From: Fen-1273 sp963837815
GTDB lineage: Bacteria > Bacteroidota > Ignavibacteria > UBA10030 > UBA6906
Direction of reading: 5' to 3'
DNA length: 64,000 nt
NCBI GenBank assembly: GCA_963837815.1
Contig: CAWIOS010000015.1
Span: 1-64,000, forward strand
Part shown: positions 43,221 to 52,183 of the stretch, in pieces
Layout: every line of letters begins with the position of its first letter
How positions within the stretch are numbered: the stretch's first letter is position 1
Program-made: the position numbers and the translations under genes
Notes under the pieces: model-generated
What the model was told of the DNA's origin: nothing
Databases searched by the model: none
What the model saw: the letters and a program-made list of their open reading frames with translations, nothing else

Positions 43221-44024
43221 TCACAGGAAGAACATACGGAGCATGACGACAAGAAGGAGGACGCCGACCGCGTTCCGCACGGTGGCGACGTCGGCCTTCA
43301 CTGCCATGCGGGTTCCGAGCATTCCCCCGGGAATCGTACCCAGCACGAGCGGGATCGCCGGCCGCCAGTCGATGAATCCCGGAATCTCCGCGGGAAGAAA
43401 TACGTTCCCCCACCCCCTGATGAGATACACAACCGCACCCGCCGCCGCGGTTAGGACCACCGCCGCATTCGCTGTGCCGATCGCCTTCCTGAGGGGGAAG
43501 TGAAGAGAACCAGACATGAGCGGCACCGCCAGGAGTGTCCCGCCGATCCCGGAAAGTGACGAGACGAGCCCGACCGCGAGACCGATGCCGCCGAGCGGCC
43601 GGAGCGCGAGCCGGGGCTCAAGTTCCTTCCCCTGTTTTCTCTTTCCGGAAAAGAGCCGCACGGCCGCGACAAGAAGAACGAAACCGAATATCGCCCTGAG
43701 AGAGGGACCTTCGAGCCCGGAAGCAATGCACCCCCCGACGGTGGCCCCCAGTATCCCCCCCGGAATGACGTAGAACGCCCCCTGCCAGATCACGTGACTT
43801 GCCCGCCATTCTTCCCGGGTCCTGAACGCCGCGCCGAACGCAAGGACGAGGAGGCTCGTCCCGATCGCCACGTGCGTGGCGACAAGGGACGAGACCCCGG
43901 TGGAATGAAGATAATAGAGGAGGACGGGGACAACCACGATCCCGCCTCCCGCATCGAACACGCCGGCGAGAAACCCCTCGGTCAGCCCTGCAAGCACGAG
44001 GAGGACTGCGGCAAGTATCTCCAT
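43221..44024 (-). CDS. TSUP-family transporter (TauE/SafE-like)
   Basis: A 267-residue inner-membrane protein with about eight hydrophobic segments. It opens with LAGLTEGFLAGVFDAGGGIVVVPVLLYY and repeats the glycine-rich motif as GLVSSLSGIGGTLLAVPLM in the second half, as in TauE/SafE exporters of sulfur compounds. The substrate is not determined. Its ATG shares one base with the S41 protease stop (TGATG), so the two are coupled. Confidence 0.88.
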   Translation of the reverse strand: MEILAAVLLVLAGLTEGFLAGVFDAGGGIVVVPVLLYYLHSTGVSSLVATHVAIGTSLLVLAFGAAFRTREEWRASHVIWQGAFYVIPGGILGATVGGCIASGLEGPSLRAIFGFVLLVAAVRLFSGKRKQGKELEPRLALRPLGGIGLAVGLVSSLSGIGGTLLAVPLMSGSLHFPLRKAIGTANAAVVLTAAAGAVVYLIRGWGNVFLPAEIPGFIDWRPAIPLVLGTIPGGMLGTRMAVKADVATVRNAVGVLLLVVMLRMFFL

Positions 44025-45700
44025 CAGAGCCCGAGTTTTTTCGTGTACGTTTTCCGGTCCTTCACAAGCCCTTCGGCGGCAAGGAGCGGACGATCGTCCG
44101 TGAGCGACGCCTCGATCCTCCCGTGGTCCCCCTTCAGGCGCGCCATGATCTCGATGTTCAGCTCGTATGTGATGTGGTCGCTGTAGCGCTCAAACCCGCG
44201 CGTCTTTTCCTTCTGGAGCGTGAGCTCAAGCCGATCGAGCGTTTCGGAGACGTCCTTCGTGTAGTGCGACCGCTCGGCAACCTGCCGGAGATCGCTGATC
44301 TTCCCCTCCATCTCTTCCTGGTAGTCGAACTTCTCCCTGTCAAGGAACGCACGGAACGCGGAGAGTATCGGTCCGTCCACGCCGTTGATTGTATCTCCTT
44401 TGTGTTCCGAGACGTAGCTGTTCGCAAATTTGAAGAAGAGCGCCCGTTTCATGATCTCGCGCACCATCGGGCCCTCGTCTTCATCCGTGACGACGGAGTC
44501 CGGCGAGATCCCCCCGTACTCGAATTCTTTCCGCCCTCGCGAAGTCTTGAATTCCCGCCTCAGGCTGTCTGGCACCGTGGCAAATATCCCGTTCTTGTCC
44601 CTGTGCCGGTAATCGATCTCCTGAATGCTCCGGCCGCTCGGGATATAATAACGGGCGGTCGTGATTTTAAGCTGCGCACCGAAATTCAGCGGGAGGATCG
44701 TCTGGACAAGTCCCTTGCCGAACGTTCTCGTGCCGACGATGAGCGCGCGGTCGAGATCCTGCAGCGCCCCCGCAACGATCTCGCTGGCGCTCGCGCTCCC
44801 CCGGTCCGTCAGGACGACGAGCGGGGTCGACGGGAGGAGGGGATCTTCCGTGGAGAGATACGTCTTGTCCGATTCGGGCTTCCGCCCTTTCGTTGTGACG
44901 ATGAGGCTCCCCCGCGGCACGAACTTGCTGACGACCTCGACCGCCGCGTCGAGAAGTCCGCCGGGATTCCCGCGAAGGTCAAGGACGAGTCCCCTGAGCT
45001 CCCCCTTGAGTTTCATCTCGGTGATCGCCTCCCGCACCTCCTCTCCCGCCCTCCGGGAGAACCGTTCGAGCCGTATGTACCCGATCCCGTCTCCTACGAA
45101 GCCGGAGTAGGTGACGTTCTTGACCTGTATCTCTTCCCGGATGAGGACGAATTCCATCGGCTTCTTTACGCCGTCACGTTCTATGACGACCTTGACTTCC
45201 GTACCGGGTTCCCCACGCGTAAGACTCCGCACCTCGTCCGGCTTTTTCGACCCGACGGTCACCCCCCCCACTTCGATGAGCACGTCACCGGGGATGATGC
45301 CCGCCCGCTGGGCCGAGTATCCGTCCATGACGGTGATGACTTTGAGCGCGCCGTCGCGCGCGCCGATCGTCACCCCGATGCCGCCGTATTTGCCGGTCGT
45401 GAGAAGATCGACCTCGTCCCCCTCTTCCTTGTCGATGTACACCGTATAGGGATCAAGCGTCCCGAGCATGCCGTCGATCCCCGCCTGCATGAATTTTTCC
45501 GGGTCGATCTCATCGACGTAGTTGACGGTGATTTCCCTGTAGACGCGTCCGAACACGTCGATGCTTTTGTTGATCTTGAGATAGAGATCCGTGTCCGGGA
45601 GCAGCATGAAGCCCCCGCAGAGAAGCAGCACCCCGAGCGCCGCCGCCGAAAGCCACTTTCCCCGTCCCGCCATGTTCCACCGTACATTCATCTTCTTCAC
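44024..45700 (-). CDS. S41 C-terminal processing protease
   Basis: A 558-residue periplasmic serine protease of the CtpA/Prc family. A signal anchor (about 14-30) is followed by a PDZ domain (about 95-170: GIGVTIGARDGALKVITVMDGYSAQRAGI) and the protease core with GIGYIRLERFS, LRGNPGGLL, the nucleophile Ser in GSASASEI and the general-base Lys in TFGKGLVQT. A charged C-terminal helical region follows. The start is GTG, overlapping tmk by four bases. Confidence 0.95.
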   Translation of the reverse strand: MKKMNVRWNMAGRGKWLSAAALGVLLLCGGFMLLPDTDLYLKINKSIDVFGRVYREITVNYVDEIDPEKFMQAGIDGMLGTLDPYTVYIDKEEGDEVDLLTTGKYGGIGVTIGARDGALKVITVMDGYSAQRAGIIPGDVLIEVGGVTVGSKKPDEVRSLTRGEPGTEVKVVIERDGVKKPMEFVLIREEIQVKNVTYSGFVGDGIGYIRLERFSRRAGEEVREAITEMKLKGELRGLVLDLRGNPGGLLDAAVEVVSKFVPRGSLIVTTKGRKPESDKTYLSTEDPLLPSTPLVVLTDRGSASASEIVAGALQDLDRALIVGTRTFGKGLVQTILPLNFGAQLKITTARYYIPSGRSIQEIDYRHRDKNGIFATVPDSLRREFKTSRGRKEFEYGGISPDSVVTDEDEGPMVREIMKRALFFKFANSYVSEHKGDTINGVDGPILSAFRAFLDREKFDYQEEMEGKISDLRQVAERSHYTKDVSETLDRLELTLQKEKTRGFERYSDHITYELNIEIMARLKGDHGRIEASLTDDRPLLAAEGLVKDRKTYTKKLGL

Positions 45701-46335
45701 CCCGCCTCCCGTTGTGTTAGCCCTTGCCGTTGTTCCACCGCCCGCCGGATATCCCGCGCGATGTCGTTGACACCGCGCATGCCGTCGACGACGACGAATC
45801 TGCCCGGATGTTCGCGTGCGATCGCCAGGTACCCGCCGCGCACGCGTTCGTAGAATTCCCTTCCCGCGTTCTCCATCCTGTCCATCGCTCCCCCCGCCGC
45901 CTTTTTTCTCGCCTCGATTTCGCCGACCGTGATGTCCACGAGCACGGTGATGTCGGGTTCGGTCCCCGCCGTCGCCACGGCATTGATCCTGCGGACCGCA
46001 TCGAGATCGAGACCGCGTCCGTATCCCTGGTACGCCGTCGTCGAATCCGCAAACCGGTCACACACGACGATCTCCCCGCGGGCCAGCGCCGGCACGATCA
46101 CCTGGGAGACGAGCTGCGCGCGGCTTGCCGAGAAGAGAAACAGCTCCGTGAGCTCCGACAGTTCAAAATTGTTCCTGTCGAGGAGGATCTCACGGAGCCG
46201 TTCGGATATCGCGGTCCCGCCGGGCTCACGGATGAAATGAACGGGGACGCCACCCCGCGCGCGCAGGGATTCGACGAGAAGTGCGGCCTGCGTTGTTTTG
46301 CCGCTCGAGTCGACTCCCTCAAATGTCATGAACAT
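45697..46335 (-). CDS. tmk: Thymidylate kinase
   Basis: Converts dTMP to dTDP. The 212-residue protein has P-loop GVDSSGKTT (7-15), the DRFADSTTAYQGYGRG loop and LVDITVGEIEARKK lid. The start at 46335 is five bases after the -10, so the transcript should be leaderless; an alternative ATG two codons later exists. It heads the tmk-S41-TSUP operon. Confidence 0.95.
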   Translation of the reverse strand: MFMTFEGVDSSGKTTQAALLVESLRARGGVPVHFIREPGGTAISERLREILLDRNNFELSELTELFLFSASRAQLVSQVIVPALARGEIVVCDRFADSTTAYQGYGRGLDLDAVRRINAVATAGTEPDITVLVDITVGEIEARKKAAGGAMDRMENAGREFYERVRGGYLAIAREHPGRFVVVDGMRGVNDIARDIRRAVEQRQGLTQREAG

Positions 46336-46340
46336 TATGC

Positions 46341-46369
46341 AACATAGCTATTTTCACATCCCGAATCAA
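46341..46369 (-). promoter_or_regulatory. tmk promoter, leaderless
   Basis: Minus strand TTGATT (46364-46369), 17 bases, TATGTT (46341-46346), five bases, ATG. Confidence 0.72.
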
Positions 46370-46381
46370 CTTTGCCCCGCC

Positions 46382-46419
46382 CGATCCCGGCGCCTGCAGC
46401 GCCGCAGGCGCCGGGATCG
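46382..46419. repeat. 38-base GC-rich palindrome between divergent promoters
   Basis: Perfect 16-base arms (46382-46397 and 46404-46419) separated by AGCGCC. It lies between the -35 boxes of tmk (ends 46369) and the sigma-factor gene (starts 46428), so it could be a shared operator or a cruciform. It does not sit where a terminator would be needed. Confidence 0.85.
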
Positions 46420-46427
46420 TTGTTGTC

Positions 46428-46456
46428 TTGATAGTAACGCACTGTTTCTGTAGATT
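46428..46456 (+). promoter_or_regulatory. Sigma-factor gene promoter, leaderless
   Basis: Plus strand TTGATA (46428-46433), 17 bases, TAGATT (46451-46456), eight bases, ATG at 46465. Confidence 0.7.
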
Positions 46457-46464
46457 TCCTCTCC

Positions 46465-47115
46465 ATGTCCACTCCAACACGGCCACATAAGGCTCCCCGC
46501 CCAAAATCATCCCCTTCCCCCCTCCAGCACAAGCTCGATTCCCGTTCTGAGGATTCCACGATTATCGCCGATGCCCTTGCGGGGCAGGACAGGGCCTACC
46601 AGCGTCTGATGAATAAGTACCACGACGCGATTTTCAATTTCATCTACAGGATGGTGCGGGATCGGGAGCAGGTCGAGGACCTGACGCAGGAGGCCTTCAT
46701 CAAGGCGTTCGCATCGTTGAAGAGCTTCAACGAGGAATACGCCTTTTCGACGTGGCTGTACAAGATTGCAACGAACAACAGCATCGATTACATCCGGAAG
46801 AAGAAACTCCAGATGTTCTCCATCGACAAGCCGATCGAGTCGAAGGACAGCGATTTTACGTTCGAGCTGCCGGACGATTCGTACGAGGCGGACCGGGAGC
46901 TCATCAGCGACCAGCGGACGGTCATGTTGAACGATGCGATCAATCAGCTCCCTGAGAAATACAGGCTTGTGATCCGGCTCAGGCACGTTGAAGAACGGAG
47001 CTACGAGGAGATCGCGAAGATGCTGAAACTCCCCATCGGGACTGTAAAGGCCCATATTTTCCGTGCCCGCGAGCTCCTGTACAAACACCTGAGAGGGAAG
47101 ATCCGGCACTACTGA
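46465..47115 (+). CDS. ECF-type sigma factor
   Basis: A 216-residue sigma factor. After about 30 Pro/Ser/Lys-rich residues, region 2 spans about 45-115 (DAIFNFIYRMVRDREQVEDLTQEAFIKAF and FSTWLYKIATNNSIDYIRKKK), and region 4 about 150-210 (INQLPEKYRLVIRLRHVEERSYEEIAKML, then IGTVKAHIFRARELL). Such factors respond to envelope or other stress, often with an anti-sigma partner; none is adjacent. The next gene, in the same direction after 57 bases, is a toast_rack-like exported protein. The transcript is likely leaderless. Confidence 0.92.
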   Translation: MSTPTRPHKAPRPKSSPSPLQHKLDSRSEDSTIIADALAGQDRAYQRLMNKYHDAIFNFIYRMVRDREQVEDLTQEAFIKAFASLKSFNEEYAFSTWLYKIATNNSIDYIRKKKLQMFSIDKPIESKDSDFTFELPDDSYEADRELISDQRTVMLNDAINQLPEKYRLVIRLRHVEERSYEEIAKMLKLPIGTVKAHIFRARELLYKHLRGKIRHY

Positions 47116-47172
47116 CTCGCCGCAACTCCCGCGCCATTTTTTCGTACACTCCGGTAGAGGTCAGAGATCGGC

Positions 47173-48060
47173 ATGAACGGGCTCCGCACATTCATAGGAT
47201 CTGCAGGACTGGCGGTCGCGCTCGCAACCTCGTCGCAGTGTGCCCCTCCCCAGGAGACCGGCACCAGCCGGGAGGTGGGAAGGACGACCGAAAAGGAGCT
47301 GAAGGTGACACTTACGTCATCGTTCGGTTCGGTCCTCATTTCACGGGGAAAACCGGAGAAGATCCTGACGATCGAGAGCGCCTCCGAGAAAAACGGCGAC
47401 TCCAAGATTGACATGGATTACGCGATACGGAACCGCGTGGGCTTTATGGATCTTTCCCTGGGCGAAGGGAGCCACGAGAACAACGGCAGGAGGGGCGGAT
47501 TCCATCTCTCGAGTTTCGAGGGGGGGAAGTGGTTTCTCAAGTTCAGCGACGCCGTGCCGATCTCTTTTGACATCGAGCTCGGCGTCGGGAAGGGCGATTT
47601 CGATCTGACCGGACTCCAGGTGAAGGATTTCAACCTCTCGACCGGCGCCAGCGATGTATCGCTTGCGTTCGACGAGCCCAACCGGGGATCGATCGAGAAC
47701 CTGAGCATCGAATCGGGCGTGAGCAAGTTCGACGGGCGCAACCTCTGCAACGCCAACTTCAAACGCTTTCACTTCCAGGGAGGAGTGGGCTCGTACACGC
47801 TCGATTTCGGCGGGCCGCTTGCCTCGGAGGTTGACGTTGACATCGAGGTGGGGCTGGGGGTTCTTACGGTGTACCTTCCCCGCGACATCGGGGCGCGCGT
47901 GACGTACGATAAGACGTGGGCGTCGAAGGTCGATACCCCGGACGATTTCCGCGAGACGGCGGATAACGCGTATACGAGCGGGAACTACTATTCCGCTTCG
48001 GGAAAGATGAACATCAGAATCGATTCCGGACTCGGAAGCGTGAAGATCCGCCGCCGCTGA
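47173..48060 (+). CDS. Exported beta-strand repeat protein, toast_rack/DUF4097-like
   Basis: A 295-residue exported protein. A signal peptide ends near SSQCA, with a Cys that could be lipidated (SSQC is a poor lipobox). The body repeats beta-rich units such as IELGVGKGDFDLTG, VKDFNLSTGASDVSLAF, LSIESGVSKFDGRN and IEVGLGVLTVYLPRDIG, a pattern of the toast_rack and DUF4097 families, ending in RIDSGLGSVKIRRR. Homologues are thought to be surface or signalling adhesin-like proteins. It follows the sigma factor by 57 bases and may be co-transcribed. Confidence 0.8.
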   Translation: MNGLRTFIGSAGLAVALATSSQCAPPQETGTSREVGRTTEKELKVTLTSSFGSVLISRGKPEKILTIESASEKNGDSKIDMDYAIRNRVGFMDLSLGEGSHENNGRRGGFHLSSFEGGKWFLKFSDAVPISFDIELGVGKGDFDLTGLQVKDFNLSTGASDVSLAFDEPNRGSIENLSIESGVSKFDGRNLCNANFKRFHFQGGVGSYTLDFGGPLASEVDVDIEVGLGVLTVYLPRDIGARVTYDKTWASKVDTPDDFRETADNAYTSGNYYSASGKMNIRIDSGLGSVKIRRR

Positions 48061-48089
48061 GCCCTGCCTTCCCTTTACCGCTCCCCCCG

Positions 48090-50705
48090 TCATCGTTCCC
48101 AGAGGAAAAATGGCGCCCATGCGTGCGGCGCCGCGAATTCCCCCGTCCCGATCATCTCCAGCTGCGCCTTCCGGTAGGCGGTGCGCACGTCCGCCCCGGC
48201 CAGAAGCGCTGTGTACAGTATCTCCCCGAAGATCTTTTTCGCCTTGCGGGACGGCACGGTCGAAGTGAATACCACCTCCTGCGTCCCGTTCGCCAGGAAT
48301 AGGTACGGTTCGGACGGCCTGATCCCCAGCCGGTGATCATCCAGGTCTGACACGACGACGGCGGGGACGCGGGGAAGGGAGAGCAACTCCCCCAGCGGTA
48401 TCTTCTTGGTGGATTCGGCGGACTCTCCGTCCGAAAGAACGATGCTGGAGTTCCCCGGACGAGGGTCATTGAACTGGAACTGGACTGCAATGTGGAGAAG
48501 GTCTTCATCCTCTTTCTGGAGCGTCGCGAGCGACGCCTGCTGGCCGAAATAGAGCCGGACATCCTTGTAAAACGCCCTGATGTCCCTCAGCTCGTATTCG
48601 ACGTCCCATGATGTTCCCCCGGGACAGCCGAGCGCCACGACATCCTTGACCTGCACGCCTCCCGTGCGCGGGAGGAGAAGCGCGCTCGCGGAGGAAAGGT
48701 AGCTGACAGCGTGCTGCTCCGCCACGAATCCTCCCGACCGCTGGAGGGGACGCGAGAGCGCGTGCAGCGGGAGACCCGCGGCCTCCCCGGGGAGGACGAC
48801 GAGAAGATCCGGCAGCCCGGCGATTGCCGATTCGATAGGCTGTATGAACGCTTCGTACAGCGACGCGTTCAGCTCGCGCACCCGGACGTCGATCGCCGAT
48901 TGCTGACGTTCGGTGGAATCAGCGTAGGTCTCGCGAAGGCGGAGAAGATCGACAAATTCCTTCGAGAGATCGAACACCCTGTCCTTCTCGTATGCCGCGA
49001 CATACACGCCGGAGCGCGCCGCCGTGACGACGAAGGCATAGAGCGAACGGCGTGTTACGACATGCTCGATGAGCGCCGTCCCCTGGGGAAGTTTCTTCTG
49101 GATTTCGGTGAGTCCCGCGCTCGCAACGCGCACGAAGGGCTCAAACGCCGCGTTGTTCCTGACGACAGATTCGGCCGCCTCGTTCATGGCGGTGAACCAC
49201 GTGTCACGTTCCGCAAGGGCGGCGGCTGCGAGATCCGTCCCTCTCCCCCCGGAGGCGGAAATCTCCATGCACCGTCGTTCCGCGCCAATTTCCCGGGCGC
49301 GCGCGTCCCGGCAGGCATCAAGGAGAGTCCGGAGCGTGTCGTTGCGGACCCGCGGGTCGAGTGCGCCGAGGACGCCGTACAGTTCCCGGTTGTTCCGCCG
49401 GTCGGCATACCAGAACGCCTCATCGTACCTGCCGAGCTGAAGCAGGATGTCGATCGTCTCGTCGTACAGCGGAGTCCGGCGTGCGCCGAAATACGCCTGC
49501 TCGCATGAGAGCGTGATGTCGTCATCCGTCCGTGGTGCGGAGACGGCCTCGCTCTGCTCAATTCCCTTCTTGAAATACTGCAGTGCGTCCGTCGGCTGGT
49601 TGTTTCTGAGAAAGAGGTTCCCGACGCAGAGGAATGCGTACGCCGTCCCCGGGGGGAACCCCGCCGTCCGGAAGATTTCCATTCCCGCCCTGTAGCTCCG
49701 GAGGGCGGATTCCTTCGCGGATTCGATATCGCAGTTTCCCATCTGGAGCAGTATGTACCCTTCGGCGATCGCGTTCCCCGCGGCACGTGCCGAGAAGAGG
49801 GCCGCCTTGAAAAAACGGGTCCCCTCCGCAAACTGCCTCCCCCGGAGGTACAGGTTCCCCACGCGTATCAGGGCCTCCAGCCGGAGCGCCACGCCCCCAC
49901 TCGTTCTGTCCGCACGCTTCAGGCATTCCGCGTAGTTTGTAAGCGCGTCGTGCATCCTCCCCGCGCCTTCGAACGCCATCGCGAGCCGGAGGGCCGAGCG
50001 CACGGACAGGAGGGAATCGCGCGCTTGGTCCGCAAGCATGAGAGCGCGCAGGTAATCTTCCGCGGCCCTGTCGAAGGTACCGCGGAGAAACTTGCCGTCG
50101 CCCCAAGCAAGAAACACCGCGGCCTGGTGGCCGACGTCCCCGGCGGCGGTGTAGCCCTGCAGAAGCTCTCTGATGATGTCCGCTTCCTCCTCTTTTTCAT
50201 CAAGGGAGCGGACGCAGGGGAGCATCGCCCACTGTATGTCGCGGACCCCTTCGTCGTCGTGGAAGACGCGCGCAAGCCGGAGAGCCTCGACGTACATCGT
50301 GAACGCTTTCCGCTCTTCCCCCATGGTGCGGCGCAGCGCGGCGGCACGGAGTGTGATGTCGCGAACCCCGCTCCGGTCCGCCAGACCCTTGAAATCGTCC
50401 GAGGAGACGCCGTACCAGGAGAACGCGCTGTCGAATGACCCCCGCGCCGACTCGACGTCCCCGAGGAGCCGCGTTTCTTCCGCAACACGCGCCCTGCGGT
50501 TGAGCGTCTCATCAACCGGAAGGGCCGCGAGTATTTCTCGCTTCCCCGCGTTGAGATCGTTCCGCGCGATCGCGTCCTTCCCGGCGGTCAACGCGCTGTC
50601 AGCCCGCATTTCCTCCGGTGATTTCTGCGAGCTGCATCCCGCACACCCGAGCGCGGCGGCGATGAGCACGGCTGCCGGAAATACACGTAGTGATGTTCGG
50701 GACAT
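48090..50705 (-). CDS. TPR lipoprotein with CHAT-fold domain lacking the catalytic dyad
   Basis: An 871-residue exported protein. The signal peptide ends in GCAGC, giving a likely lipoprotein. Residues about 30-480 are TPR-like helical repeats (AYFGARRTPLYDETIDILLQLGRYDEAFWYA and similar). The C-terminal 250 residues match the CHAT caspase-like domain: LLVVLPGEAAGLPLHAL, LLHIAVQF and FLANGTQEVVFTSTV followed by YTALLAGADVRTAYRKAQ. In CHAT proteases a His follows as LHxxxH and a Cys as SxC. Here these are Gln742 and the Ser-Asp-Leu at 786-788, so the protease looks inactive. It lies four bases after the GDPD stop and ends the rlmN operon. Confidence 0.8.
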   Translation of the reverse strand: MSRTSLRVFPAAVLIAAALGCAGCSSQKSPEEMRADSALTAGKDAIARNDLNAGKREILAALPVDETLNRRARVAEETRLLGDVESARGSFDSAFSWYGVSSDDFKGLADRSGVRDITLRAAALRRTMGEERKAFTMYVEALRLARVFHDDEGVRDIQWAMLPCVRSLDEKEEEADIIRELLQGYTAAGDVGHQAAVFLAWGDGKFLRGTFDRAAEDYLRALMLADQARDSLLSVRSALRLAMAFEGAGRMHDALTNYAECLKRADRTSGGVALRLEALIRVGNLYLRGRQFAEGTRFFKAALFSARAAGNAIAEGYILLQMGNCDIESAKESALRSYRAGMEIFRTAGFPPGTAYAFLCVGNLFLRNNQPTDALQYFKKGIEQSEAVSAPRTDDDITLSCEQAYFGARRTPLYDETIDILLQLGRYDEAFWYADRRNNRELYGVLGALDPRVRNDTLRTLLDACRDARAREIGAERRCMEISASGGRGTDLAAAALAERDTWFTAMNEAAESVVRNNAAFEPFVRVASAGLTEIQKKLPQGTALIEHVVTRRSLYAFVVTAARSGVYVAAYEKDRVFDLSKEFVDLLRLRETYADSTERQQSAIDVRVRELNASLYEAFIQPIESAIAGLPDLLVVLPGEAAGLPLHALSRPLQRSGGFVAEQHAVSYLSSASALLLPRTGGVQVKDVVALGCPGGTSWDVEYELRDIRAFYKDVRLYFGQQASLATLQKEDEDLLHIAVQFQFNDPRPGNSSIVLSDGESAESTKKIPLGELLSLPRVPAVVVSDLDDHRLGIRPSEPYLFLANGTQEVVFTSTVPSRKAKKIFGEILYTALLAGADVRTAYRKAQLEMIGTGEFAAPHAWAPFFLWER

Positions 50706-50709
50706 GGTG

Positions 50710-51468
50710 TCAGGCGCTCCTGAGCGCACGGATGATCCGTGCCGGATAGTCGGTAATGACGGCGTCCACTCCCGCGCGGGAGGTTCTTGCGAGATCCACA
50801 ACCGTGTTTACGCCGTACACGGCGAGCGTGAGTCCGGCGCTCCGGCAATCCTCTGCATGCCGTGCGCGGAGCTGTGTGCGGCTGCAGATGAACATTTTCG
50901 CACCGGTCCGGCGTGCGATCTGCGACGGAGACCTGAACCCGTCACGGAAGGGAACAATGAGCGCCCCCAGCCCCAGCGCCGGATCAAGCCGGTGGAGACG
51001 GCGGAGGAACGCGTGGTCGAATGAGGAGACGACGACCGACGTTTCCCGGCGGGCCTCCCGCACGTGGAGAAGCACCGCTTCCGGCAACGCGATCCCGCGA
51101 CGCCTGTCGCCGTCGGTTTTCACTTCGATATCGAGTCCGACCGACACGGGAATCTCGTCAAGAACCTGCCGAAGCGTGGGGATCCGTTCTCCGGCGAATT
51201 TCCGGGAGTGCCAGGAGCCCGCATCGGCCCGGCGCAATTCCCCGAGCGTGAGATCCCATATCCGGCCGCTGCCGTCGGAGGTGCGACCGAGGCTCCGGTC
51301 GTGGTGCACGACGAGCTTGAAGTCGCGCGTCATGCGGACGTCGAATTCTATCATGTCTGCCCCGGCGGCGACCGCGAGCCGGAACGCCGCCATCGTGTTC
51401 TCGGGCGCGGATCCCGAACTCCCCCGGTGCGCCACCACAAGCGGGCGGTGTTTTCCGGGCTCGTTCAC
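50710..51468 (-). CDS. Glycerophosphodiester phosphodiesterase
   Basis: A 252-residue TIM-barrel enzyme that splits glycerophosphodiesters to glycerol 3-phosphate and an alcohol. VVAHRGSSGSAPENTMAAF is the signature with catalytic His, with EFDVRMTRDFKLVVHHDRSL supplying the metal ligands and second His. No signal peptide is seen, so it is cytoplasmic. The start is GTG and overlaps the adk stop by four bases. Confidence 0.93.
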   Translation of the reverse strand: MNEPGKHRPLVVAHRGSSGSAPENTMAAFRLAVAAGADMIEFDVRMTRDFKLVVHHDRSLGRTSDGSGRIWDLTLGELRRADAGSWHSRKFAGERIPTLRQVLDEIPVSVGLDIEVKTDGDRRRGIALPEAVLLHVREARRETSVVVSSFDHAFLRRLHRLDPALGLGALIVPFRDGFRSPSQIARRTGAKMFICSRTQLRARHAEDCRSAGLTLAVYGVNTVVDLARTSRAGVDAVITDYPARIIRALRSA

Positions 51469-52121
51469 GCCGGATGCGTATCCTGCAGCATCAGTTTGAT
51501 TTCCCTGTTGACGACGTCCGCCGATCCCGTCCCGTCAACGCTGAGAACGATGCCGCTTGAGGTATAGTAGTGGATGACCGGCGCCGTTGTGCTGTGATAG
51601 ACCCTCAGCCTTTCGCGGACGGTCTGTTCCCTGTCGTCGTCGCGCTGCGTGAGGGGCGTGCCGCAGAGAGGGCATGGCTGGCCGGCGGCGACGCCGTCTG
51701 TCTCAGCGTTGAAAATGTGCCCGTCGGTCGGGCAGACGAGCCTGCTGGACAGGCGCCGGATGATCTCTTCATCGTCGGCACGGATATCGACGACCTTGAA
51801 GTCGCGGATGTTGAGATCCTCGAATATGCGGGAGAGCGCCTTTGCCTGCGGGAGCGTCCGGGGAAATCCGTCGAGGATGAATCCGCCCGCAGCTCCGGGC
51901 GAGCCGAGGACTTCGCGCACGATGCCGATCATGATCTCATCGGGGACGAGTTTTCCGTCATTCATGATCCTCCCGGCCCGCCGGCCCAGTTCCGTTCCTC
52001 CTGTTACCGCGGCACGAAGCATGTCGCCGGTCGAGATGTGGGGAACACCGAGCTCCCCGGAGAGCATTTTTGCCTGTGTTCCCTTCCCTACTCCCGGCGG
52101 ACCGAAAAGAAGTATGCGCAT
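51465..52121 (-). CDS. adk: Adenylate kinase
   Basis: Interconverts AMP, ATP and ADP. The 218-residue protein has P-loop GPPGVGKGT (7-15), the AMP-binding STGDMLRAAV, FILDGFPRTLPQA and a long LID with Cys (CPTDGH, CPLCGT) of the zinc-binding type. It lies between rlmN and the GDPD gene. Confidence 0.96.
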   Translation of the reverse strand: MRILLFGPPGVGKGTQAKMLSGELGVPHISTGDMLRAAVTGGTELGRRAGRIMNDGKLVPDEIMIGIVREVLGSPGAAGGFILDGFPRTLPQAKALSRIFEDLNIRDFKVVDIRADDEEIIRRLSSRLVCPTDGHIFNAETDGVAAGQPCPLCGTPLTQRDDDREQTVRERLRVYHSTTAPVIHYYTSSGIVLSVDGTGSADVVNREIKLMLQDTHPA

Positions 52122-52183
52122 CGTCTGTGAGCCCTTTGTTCTGTGCGTGTGGATGCCCTGTTCAGCCTGCCGCGCCCCCCCTC

